DNA from: Rotaria socialis
Taxonomy: Eukaryota; Rotifera; Eurotatoria; Philodinida; Philodinidae
NCBI GenBank assembly: GCA_905331475.1
Contig: CAJNYU010002707.1
Span: forward strand, 46,650 to 110,649
Reading direction: 5' to 3'
DNA: 64,000 nt
Position 1 is the first letter of the stretch. The number at the start of each line of letters is the position of its first letter. Positions 44,911 to 54,544 of this stretch are shown here, in pieces. The notes beneath the pieces were generated by a model, which did not search any database, was not told the origin of the DNA, and saw only the letters and a list, made by a program, of their open reading frames with translations. The position numbers were made by a program, and so were the translations under genes.

Positions 44911-46587
44911 TCAACATTGCGAGTAAACAGGTGGTTCCTTAAATTGATTTGCATAGCCGCTACTGGCGAATTCTTCCGGATAGAACTTGTGCCAAACTGT
45001 GGTCAATTTCTCCAAGTGTTCAGGATGGGTCGCACCTAATGCTGCAGGATGCAGAGCAAAGCAAACGAATACTGTTCGTACACAAGATGCCAAAAGTGTC
45101 GTGAAGATTGAACTGATGAATAAACCAATTAGAAAACTAATTGAAGATATACAAATTATAGCAAAAAAAGGTTTTGATGATTGAACCATCGTAAGGTAGA
45201 TAAAAGAGCCGCCAGCGACAGCTGAAATGAGACCTATTCCAATATTGATAAACATTAAAGTAGTTCCAATAATACTATCATTGATGATTGCTGTCCAGCC
45301 ACGTTTTTCAAACAGTTTTATAAAACTTCGACTAGCTTGAACAAATCCTTCACCAGTAAGTGCTGCAAAAGTAAATGCCCAATCGTTGAGATAACCAATT
45401 AATTTTTCGATTATTAGAAGAATACAGTCAATAATACAGACTATAATATTTTTTCTACGCCCATCACCTGTAAAAAACCGTAAAGTTTTTATTATAGCTT
45501 GAAAAAGTGAACCAAAACAGATAGTTCCTAGGTTCGTCGTGAATGCACGCTTGATACTATTGCTCATTCCGTAGAGTCTACAATCGTCATTACTAAACCA
45601 CCAATCACCAACAGTACATGCTGTTACAAAATTAATAATATTTCCAAATGTAATTGCACCCCAATACCATGACAATAATAGAAAAAATACAACGATTTTA
45701 TAAATAAAACCACTATTCTCTTGTTCTGGATTCGAAAGGGAATTCGGGCTTGTATTCATATATTGGGATTGTTCATCCATGGAATAGCTATTCATTCTCG
45801 GTGCTTTTGTTTCTTCTCTCATCCAATACGATAACGTTATTGGTGTAGTTTTTGCATTTAAACCATAAATTGTAGCTGACTCAGTTGGATTATTGGTCAT
45901 GCTAACTTTATTAGTTGTTAAATCAATATTTAAGGCACGTATCACACCCACGACCATAAGACACCAGAAAATAAACCACATGAATTCTATAATGAGCACG
46001 ATGAGCGCTATTAATACCAATGACGGACGACTACGTAGAGAAGCGCACCCTGCTTGTAAGTGAGCTTCAGCAAAAGCGATACGTTTTCGAGTACATGATA
46101 TATAAATCAACATGAATAATATTAACAGTCCGGGTATGATGCAAAGTAATGGTTCTACAAAAAAGAGAGTCACTGTCGTAAGACTATACATAATTATAAG
46201 CATAAAAAATGAACATTTTATAAAGTGGCCAGCACACAGTTGTAAAGCGAAAATCGTGAGAAAAGACAGTAATCCACCGACAGCTGCTGCACCACTCAAT
46301 GAGTAAACGAAAGGTTTGACGTCGAAATCAGGCGATAGTAGTAGCGGTTTCTCCGATGAAACTTGTTTGATATACGGAATTACAATCGGTATGCCTAAAA
46401 CTAAGCCCACGACGATGACGACAATAATATGAATCCCAAATACAATTGTAAAACCAAGATCTTTCCATCCGCCATTAAAATCAAGCTGTGGATTTTGATA
46501 AGGAGGTGGATTGTTCTCTGATGTTGGTTCAGATTTATTATCAATATCAACGACGGCCATGTTACTTAACATAGTCTTGCCAATCAA
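44911..46587 (-). CDS. Choline transporter-like protein (SLC44/CTL family)
   Basis: An intronless 558-residue multi-pass membrane protein. A Pro-rich N-terminal tail (ENNPPPYQNPQLDFNGGWKDLGF) precedes the first membrane segment; about ten hydrophobic segments follow, with a large polar loop (around residues 235-290) between the two halves. The C-terminal half carries the features of the choline-transporter-like domain (PF04515): GDGRRKNIIVCIIDC...LIGYLNDWAFTFAALTGEGFVQASR, then RGWTAIINDSIIG and the CVRTVFVCFALHPAALG segment. The family moves choline and ethanolamine across the plasma and mitochondrial membranes for phospholipid synthesis. The length is slightly below that of vertebrate CTLs (about 650-700), mainly through a short extracellular loop. 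Met1, Met6 or Met9 could each be the start. It appears intact and is probably a core host gene. Confidence 0.85.
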   Translation of the reverse strand: MIGKTMLSNMAVVDIDNKSEPTSENNPPPYQNPQLDFNGGWKDLGFTIVFGIHIIVVIVVGLVLGIPIVIPYIKQVSSEKPLLLSPDFDVKPFVYSLSGAAAVGGLLSFLTIFALQLCAGHFIKCSFFMLIIMYSLTTVTLFFVEPLLCIIPGLLILFMLIYISCTRKRIAFAEAHLQAGCASLRSRPSLVLIALIVLIIEFMWFIFWCLMVVGVIRALNIDLTTNKVSMTNNPTESATIYGLNAKTTPITLSYWMREETKAPRMNSYSMDEQSQYMNTSPNSLSNPEQENSGFIYKIVVFFLLLSWYWGAITFGNIINFVTACTVGDWWFSNDDCRLYGMSNSIKRAFTTNLGTICFGSLFQAIIKTLRFFTGDGRRKNIIVCIIDCILLIIEKLIGYLNDWAFTFAALTGEGFVQASRSFIKLFEKRGWTAIINDSIIGTTLMFINIGIGLISAVAGGSFIYLTMVQSSKPFFAIICISSISFLIGLFISSIFTTLLASCVRTVFVCFALHPAALGATHPEHLEKLTTVWHKFYPEEFASSGYANQFKEPPVYSQC

Positions 46588-46589
46588 AG

Positions 46590-48060
46590 TATTTTAAGAA
46601 AAATCTGAAATAAAGAAAAATCTTCTAAATGAATTATGTTTGAATAACAGTCGCTAATATAGTAATTACTAATATCACCTAAATTTTATTCAAATAGGGA
46701 AACAAACATAAGTTGTTTGCATGTTAGTATACACACCAGTCTTCAGTTATAAAAGCAACTATTTATTCTCAGAAACAAAGTACGTTCTATAGGCTTAATC
46801 TCTCTATCATTATAATGTTATATTGACGATAATGAAATCAAACGTCATCATGTTTCTTTTCTAAACTTTTTTTATTTTAACGAATAAAACTGTTAGTATC
46901 AGTCATATTGTTAAATTCAAATTCCATGAATTAATAGTATTATTTCGTGATATCTATTATTTACCCCTTAACTGTCAACCTTAGGCTTAATTGTAAAATG
47001 ACGGTGTGTCTAAGGAGGAAAAAGTTGTCGACGAAAGGGGAATGAAGCGTTTCGGTTCGTATAATTATTATGCACATACACTAATGAATATATAATTATT
47101 TATGGATTAGCTTGGAAAAAAACGACCTCATTGATCGCTAAGTATATCAAAAGTTATTTATTTGTCAACACAAACATAAATGAAATTAAGAAAGCCGAAG
47201 GTAACCCGACGTATATTATGTGTGTTATATTCTAACTCTTTCCACAACAGTCAATCGAAGTGTAGATAAAAAAAGAAGAGACTGAGTTGACCAGGTGCCG
47301 GAAAAACAAGAAAAAAAATACAATTTTTCATCAAGACGGCGTTCGAATCGAATAAATAGATGAGAATAAGAAAATTCCTACAGAGTATGCGCCTTGATCA
47401 CACTCCTCCTCAATAAATAGTCAACATTAACGAAGAAGACTCATTTACGGCAGCATCTGTTTCTGTTTCTCTTGTAGAACTAGTAGTGATGCCGACGATG
47501 ATTTCCATAGTGTTGGTTCGATTATTTGGGTATCATGTTTTTTTCCCATTCTTAACAATAACAACAAAATAAGCTTAGAAGGTAAGTACTACTCGCTGCA
47601 TTTTTCAAAAGAACATCCTGAAGATCTCTTGCTAGATCAAGCGCTCATTTTTTGTAACGTTTGAAAAATGTATCTTATAGTATGTTGAGCACTTACTAAC
47701 ACATATAATTTCTATCCGTTGACATTTCTTTCTTTCTTTTTCACCTTTTCTTTCTTTCTCATGCTTCACTGTGGGAGAGAATGAAATATGACCTGATGAC
47801 CTACGAATACTGAACCAACCGCGTTTCTAATATAAATCTGAAACAAAGTATCTAATAGCGAGATTTTTGGTTCTTCTCCAGATCAACGACACCCCCACTG
47901 TATTGGTCGATAGAATAAGAGGAAAGGAAAGAAAAGTAATTGGCTCATCGAGTTCAGTCAATAGACAATTAATCGATAAGAGAACGAGAGAGGGAGTATA
48001 TTTCCAAATGAATGAGAGTAATGATTCAAAACTATACTGTAACGTAAAAATAGAAGAATT
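46590..48060. other. Gene-poor stretch
   Basis: No gene seen. The last 190 bp (from about 47870) lead into the LTR-like copy at 48061 and may belong to it. Confidence 0.35.
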
Positions 48061-48481
48061 TTAACTCTACCGTTATACGCGGCATTGATGTTAGTTGAGC
48101 TACTTCATTCTAAATCGTTATGACAAATGGAGAGGCATAGTTTAGTGTTTTACTACACGATGTTTATTCAACTATACTCTACATCCAAATGTATCCATCT
48201 AATACAAAACACACGCTTATATACGCTACCAAGAAAGAAGAGAACGGTGAGAGAAGAAAATACATAGAGACAAAAGTTATTGAGAGAGAATGGGATACGG
48301 AGAAAGAGAAAGTTATCTAGAGAGAAAAGATACACAGAAAGATTACGCACTGTTCAATGGACGATTATGTGTTACGTCACTGCACTATGTTCATCATCTC
48401 TATGACTTACACTTGGACGTCCGGCGGTTCATATAACCCCTATCTAATCTAGTCCTTTACGCGGACGTACTTCTTGGCACA
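48061..48481 (+). mobile_element. LTR-retrotransposon fragment, third copy
   Basis: Begins with the 80 bp identical to 34057-34136 and ends with GGACGTCC..GGTTCATATAACCCCTATCTAATC...ACGTACTTCTTGGCACA, the inverse of about 30180-30090. No coding sequence. Confidence 0.65.
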
Positions 48482-49425
48482 ATAGTTGATGCTCATTGAT
48501 TCGCAAGACTTTTTGATATTACGTAGGAAGCAATGGGTTGAACATTGTCTGAAATGTTTCACTTAGAACGATTAGTTCCTAAGGTGTAGCATAAGAAATA
48601 GAAGCTTATATTTTGAAAAGCAACTGTTCTAACCATTCCTTTTATAATTATTTCGTATGGGAATATGATTAAGGAATTTCAATTGTAGAACATTTCCAAT
48701 TCTAGCTTTTAAGTCATAATTATCAGTCCCTTATATGACCATGTTCATAGGGGCAGAATTTTTCATCTATGAAATAAGCCCTATGGTTCCACACTAGCAG
48801 AGTCATCGTTTACATTTGATTGAATAGTATTATGAAATCTTGATTAGTTGCGTTGGCTAGATCAGCCACCATGGAAAGTTCTTACCTCTCTATCGGCAGT
48901 AGACTGTATAGATTTCTATTGCCTCGGGACGTTCAAAATTTGTGTGTGAGACAAAAAACGGCCTATTTGATCATCAATAAACATTCCAGCTTTCTTGGCA
49001 AGAGGCATTTCAAAATGAATGAACGTTGAAAAATCATTTATTCTGATTTTCATTCAAGTATCTCTGTAAAAGCCCATACAAAGAAAGGTCTGTCAATCTA
49101 AATTTCTACTTCTCACTGGTTTATGTTTGAAAAGTGCTAAAACGCATACTATTCTAGAATTTCATTAAGCAGGCTGATCATTTAAGACAAATTTAGAAAA
49201 GATAAGAACATGTCGACCTGGGTGCGGACGCGAATGCGGTCGTTACTTAGAGCCAAGAGTCCTAGCACGACCAACACTCGCATTGACGTCCATCGTATGA
49301 TGAATAAATTATGGTTTCTTGAACGCAAAAGGCAGATCAAAATATTTTTCTTCTCGTAGATTTTGCAGTATTGGAGCCTCGGAATGGTTTCGGCAAATTA
49401 AAGATGCAAGGATGAAGAGAATTGA
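48482..49425. other. Intergenic with one long hairpin
   Basis: At 49219-49293 GGGTGCGGACGCGAATGCGGTCGT and ACGACCAACACTCGCATTGACGTCC form an inverted repeat with about 25 bp between, similar in design to the telomere-like hairpins but different in sequence. No gene. Confidence 0.4.
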
Positions 49426-50636
49426 TTGGATGAAAGAATTGAATTGAATTTTTCCTTTTTCGATCTACTATTTACAGATGGAGCCCGCACGAATACAAAC
49501 AGACATCAGCCAGAAATGTCAGCTACACGCACCATGATTCGTGAAGCGGACGATATTACAAAGGGGATCATATCTGGTGTCTGGTATATGATCAAACCTA
49601 TCATTAAGGTCATTCTGTGCGTCATCATAGTTCTCGCTATTTTTGCATTGGCTATTTATTTCTTCTACACATTAGTCATCTGTTCATGGCTAGCACAAGT
49701 TATACCATTCGTGCATTACGCTTGCCCGAAAGCAATTGACAGTCAAAACAACATTATCCTACCACCTGTCAACATCGCTGTCGAAAAAACGGCTAGCTTG
49801 GCTGATTTTCTTCTTAAAAATACACAAGTAAATGCTCCACGTCAATTTGTTCGTGCAACAACGAGTATTGTTGAGCTTCGAGCTGTTATTGATGCTAGCG
49901 ACATTAAGATTGAAACTAGAAATGAATTAAGTACACAATTCAAAGAACTTCAAACTCTTGTTACACAAGGTGGTAATGAACTAACGTCAATGGTTGTTTC
50001 TTTTGGTGGCACACTTCAAAATCTTCAAATATCGACAAAGTATGTGTTACAAGATCTCAAGGAAGTCGCACCAAAGATTGAAGCTCTAAAGAAACACGAT
50101 ATTCAATCTGCATTATCGGAAGTGGCAACACGTGTCGCTGTGCACTCTTTTCATGACTATATTTCGTCGATGCGCACTGAAATTGAGCGCATTAGGCTGA
50201 AAGCCCAAAAAGCCTATGATACGCTTGAAAAGATTCAGGAAAAATTGGGTACAATTGAAGGTATAACACAGCACGGCAAAAAAAAGACCCAAGATGATAT
50301 TGATGAACTCAAGAGAGACACTTTTGGCGCTGGATATTTGGCAAAGATGAATTTAATATTCGCAAATATGAACGAACTATGCCATTGTTCAACGAATTTA
50401 CACAATTTGTGCGTATTGCATCGGAAAATGTGGGCGTCACAATTCAAAAATTGGATAGCTTTCAGTCTGAAATTGATGAGCTTCAATATACGGCAGCTAC
50501 TATCGATGAACAAGTAGGAAAAGCACGGTTGTCTGTAGACATGCAGACGGAACAAATTGAAGAAGCACTGAAACGCTTAGAACAATCACGAGCAGCATTC
50601 GATACAAAATCAAATGCTGCAAATCAATTAGAATAA
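49426..50636 (+). CDS. Unknown membrane-anchored coiled-coil protein with a frame break
   Basis: I do not recognise the family. The conserved-looking start is probably the Met at 49516 (MSATRTMIREADDITKGI) rather than 49426. A long hydrophobic segment (IIKVILCVIIVLAIFALAIYFFYTLVICSWLAQVI) is followed by about 280 residues of heptad-rich, Lys/Glu/Gln-rich helix, so a single-pass or hairpin anchor with a long coiled coil is likely. The first frame ends at 50517, but its last 60 residues are uncharacteristic (Cys/His/Trp-rich). The coiled coil continues in another frame to 50636 (SEIDELQYTAATIDEQVGKARL). Either a 53-bp intron (GTATAAC at 50261 to AAG at 50313) restores frame, or a one-base indel near 50300-50370 breaks it. 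The intron lacks a T-rich tract, so a frameshift is a serious alternative. Confidence 0.6.
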
Positions 50637-50639
50637 TTC

Positions 50640-52429
50640 AACTTTATCAAATCGATTCCTATGACAATCACGATTGTTGTTGATTTTAGATAACATAGCT
50701 CGATCCATTTTTATGGAAAATCGTTTTTTTCAACAATAATTAAACTAAAATTCATTTTAATTGTGCGGATGTGAGAATATCAGCATGTATGGTTCTGACA
50801 GAAACATTATGCTATGGAAGGAGACCGTGCGGTGTGTTAGTTCGGGTGGAGCTGCTAAAAATGTGGATGAGAACTTTGCAGAGGAGAAATCAATCTTTTA
50901 CCTATTCTCGCACGCTTTATTCTAGGTATTCTTGGTAGAGGCGTCATCGAAAGGGTTCACTCTTGAGCTTATTTTAACTATTGACGATATTTCATTGGTG
51001 TGCTACACCGAATAGGAAAAAACGTTTTTGAGACCGTTACTCTTTGCGTTGCCAAAAATATCTTAATCATTAGAAATCGAACGCGGCTATAATGATTACT
51101 ACTGTACAATACTGTTTTTTGGAAAAAAACATCATGGAAGCAACAAGGATCTTTTCGCCCGAAAAAGAATCTTGTTGTTTTTCTCTTGTTTATTTGCAAG
51201 GCTACAGTTAGAATGTAAAGATGAAAGCTTGCTAATGCAATGGTATCTTTGTATGATCTGAAACACATCAAAGTCTGTAATTAAAGTAAATGTTTGCTGA
51301 ATATGAAAATGAAGTTCGTGTGCAGTCATCGTTTTCGTTTTCTATTGTGTTGAACAACAGGTACGTTTTCCTTCCAATCTCTATCTGAAAATCTGCATAT
51401 TTTTGATCAATAAGAGGTTCGTATGTTTGATGTTTCTCGTTTGGACTAAACTGTCGAATAGGTCTGTGACTAGAAATTTGAGCAAAATCTATTGGTCAAC
51501 AATTTTTTATGATATGACTAGATAGAGCTACTCTCTAAAGAAAACCATTTCCCAGAAAACGCAAACAAGCTCGGTAACCACTCGGAAGCCTGAAAACGTC
51601 TCCCAGAGGGTTTCTGAGAGCTTGCAGCGTTTTCAAAAATAGCCTTTTGACTTTTGAGACCTCGAAAAACCTCCAATTTCCTACAATACCGATTTAGATG
51701 CCCTTAAGGTACTCTGAAATACATTTTTCTTGACGTCGGAAAACAAACCGTATTCTAAGAAACCGTTAGAATATTTTAGGAAACTAATATTGCCCATGAA
51801 GCTGAGTTTGTGTCCAAATGAGTATGCGAGAATACTTTTTCAGTTTCCGAAGTCATTACTCGCAAACCCTTTCGGTTTCCAAGCGTTGCAAAGCTAGACT
51901 TTTTATTTCAACTCCGTTCTCAATTCTTTTGAAAGTTTGCAATACTCTATCGAGATCCGGAAATCTGAATCCGTCATCATTTTTTCAATCGGAGGGTCCA
52001 TTGGTCAGAAATTGGCCTGATCGGAAACGAGATTTTTTATCCTTATATGTAAATGTTTTTATAAAGATTCATGTTTAGATTCGCTGAGTATATATTAACA
52101 TCTCATAGTCAGGTACTATTTTTTGCGGTAGAAGATTTTAATAATTGAAGGTGATGCGGATATTGATGTTTTGCTTTCTTTATTACTTTCCATTGAAAGA
52201 TGCGATCACTTAAAGTTTATTTTGTAATAAAAAGTGTTTTTTAGATTTAGAATTCGGGAAAAGTTTCTATCGCTGTTGAGGAACAGAATCAATAGATCCG
52301 TCCTATCGATATCCGTACGTACAGGAAATACGTCTGCGTTGTGCTGTCATGGCTCAAGCGAATGGTAGCGGAGATGACTACTCGTTTTATTTGTGTTTAA
52401 GTCAATTATTTGATGAATAAATGTTAATG
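50640..52429. other. Gene-poor stretch with CGGAAA/CGGATC-type repeats
   Basis: No gene. 51540-52040 has recurrent CTCGGTAACCACTCGGAAGCC, GATCCGGAAATCTGAATCCG and TGATCGGAAACGAG phrases like those at 41390-41590 and 42490-42840, so another copy of that decayed element family is likely. Confidence 0.4.
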
Positions 52430-52830
52430 GTGAGTTTAATTTCAAAATTTCAAACTATAATTTCATTTCTTTATATTTAGATCGTTTCAAACATACCAAG
52501 ATGATTCCGGTGAGTTTCAATTCAATAATTTAACGCAGTGCATCTATTTTTTAAGATCTAGTTCATTGTCAGTATATCGAAACGATCACGGTGAGTGTCA
52601 TTTCAATAACGCAACACAACGTATCTCTTTCTAAATGTTTGAAACGTTGATTCTGATGTGTAATTTTATTAATTTGAAACAATGTACTGTATGTTCTTTC
52701 AAGCATACCTAGATCGTTGCAATCAGTAGAACATGCTTTCGGTGAGTCTCAATTGAATCATTCCTAACGATTGATTTCTTTGTTTCTATATATAGATGGT
52801 TGGAAACATTCGACAATGATTACCATGAGA
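52430..52830 (+). repeat. Tandem array of about 80-bp units, each with a donor and acceptor splice site
   Basis: GTGAGT donors occur at 52430, 52510, 52591 and 52742 (spacings 80, 81 and 151; the long gap contains a unit whose donor has decayed). Each is followed by TTTCAATTCAATAA-like sequence, a T-rich tract and an AG. Between AG and the next donor lie short blocks of 29, 35 and 29 bp (52481-52509, 52556-52590, 52713-52741) that begin ATC and end CG. A final block starts at 52796. The layout is that of mini-exons with introns of about 50 bp; I cannot assign a protein. Confidence 0.6.
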
Positions 52831-53060
52831 TTTATTTCGATTAAGAAAAGCTGATCGGTCATGTCAAACATTCTCAGTTCCATGTGAGGTGACAGCAGAC
52901 TGATTATCCTTCTCTGGTGATTTATCATTGAGATCGTTGAGAAAAAATTCTCATCAACGCTTATATACGCTTCCAAAGCCGGTTTCCTATGGGTATGATT
53001 AATGACACTGTTGGGTTTCCTAGAATACCTTTTTTTTTTAGAGAATAGTGAGTTAAACAA

Positions 53061-54237
53061 TAAAATGCTGCTTTACATTTTTTGTACCAGTTGTTATAAA
53101 AATAGTTTCGGAAATATTTTTCTCCAAAAATGGCTTTAAATTAATATACTATGATTTTTAAGGATGAATCGGGAATGGTACCAGCAGTGACAAAGTTCCG
53201 AAAAAATGTCACTTTTCCGATCCAAATCCTGTGTGCAGGTGTCGCCACCAGTAAGGTCTTATGGCGGTACTTTAGGCTGAGGGTGAAGGACTTTAGGTAA
53301 AGTGAGCTTTTTCTGGATCTTTGCCAGCCCTCAATGGTACTTGTTCAGATTTTTATTCAGGATATGAGAGTAAGGAAGTAGATATTAATGTGGGGATGCT
53401 AAAATAGCATCTGTGCGAATAGGTTCTGCTGAAAGAAACAAATCCTGTAGAAGAATAAATGATGAAAAGATAATTATATCTCGTTAATAGCTGAAAGCTG
53501 CATTAGGATTAAAGAAAACTTCTGTCGAGTTGTTGATAGTAGGAAAAACTTGATCAGAGCTTATTATTGTATGACTAATTACAATGATTAAAACTTCTGA
53601 GATTATCTGAGCTGTTGCAATTCAATCAAAAGCTTATAGTTCAGAAATCGGACAGGCAGTCGCTGTAGGAAATTTAGCAACATCTCTTCAGAATTTACAA
53701 GTGCTAATCAAGAAATCGATTCAAATGATCAACAATATCACCTTAGAGAATGAAGAAGAGAAAGAGACTGCATTTTTTGTTGATTCTTTTTTGCCTTGGC
53801 TTTTCGATTCATTCGAACTTTGGTTGTGAAAGAAGAAATCAAGAACAAAACGAAATAAAAGTACAACAATAACGCTTCGCTTGCGAGAATGAAAAAGAAC
53901 GAAAGTCAATCACCATGTGCGTTTTATTGAAAAAACAGTCTGTGTTGTAAAACGAATCGAATAATTTTGTAATGCTCCTATTGGTTAACATATTGATGAT
54001 GCATACACACAGACTCAAACTAAGAAGCATCTTGCTTTCACAATTTCGACGACAAAGGCGTGAACTTTGAAAGTAAAATCATAGATACGAGTGCTTGAAA
54101 ATATAAAATTGTAATTTTTACATTCTTCTAGTAGTTTTGAAAATATCGTAGATCATCTTAATTGAATATTCTTTGTTTTCTTTTATATAATATGTAATTT
54201 CACCGTTGTCGTTTCTAAAACGTTTTATTAACAAGTT
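53061..54237. other. Gene-poor stretch
   Basis: No gene. 53160-53340 contains GGGAATGGTACCAGCAG and GCCAGCCCTCAATGGTAC, a possible small inverted-end repeat. Confidence 0.35.
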
Positions 54238-54305
54238 GAGGGTGTGAGTGTGGAATATGTGGAGTTGTTCATTCAGGACACTCACATGCACCGACACCCT
54301 CACCC
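54238..54305. repeat. Telomere-like hairpin 9
   Basis: Outer border TTGAGGGTGTGAGTGTGG, internal spacer of about 28 bp, C-rich arm CACTCACATGCACCGACACCCTCA. It lies upstream of the TIR gene. A phrase similar to the 51-bp minisatellite (AGTTTATTGTTCTACGG) follows at 54343. Confidence 0.7.
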
Positions 54306-54494
54306 TTGGGTTTCTCCATTGCAATTTAAAGCAGTGGAAAAGAGTTTATTGTTCTACGGTTGCGAATGGAAAAGTTAATTTATTGTAATTTATTCGTATA
54401 GCAATAATGTTTCCTTAGATTAGGCGAGCAGAAAGAAGGAAAAAACCTACGCAATAAAGATCAGAAATAGTATCTGGATATTACCCCTGCTACG

Positions 54495-54502
54495 TATATA
54501 TA
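54495..54502 (+). promoter_or_regulatory. Probable TATA box of the TIR-protein gene
   Basis: TATATATA lies about 43-50 bp upstream of the ATG at 54545, the same close spacing as at the other two genes with visible TATA boxes. Confidence 0.45.
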
Positions 54503-54544
54503 ACTTACATAGTTCATTTACTTTTTCTTTAGTAATACTTAAAC

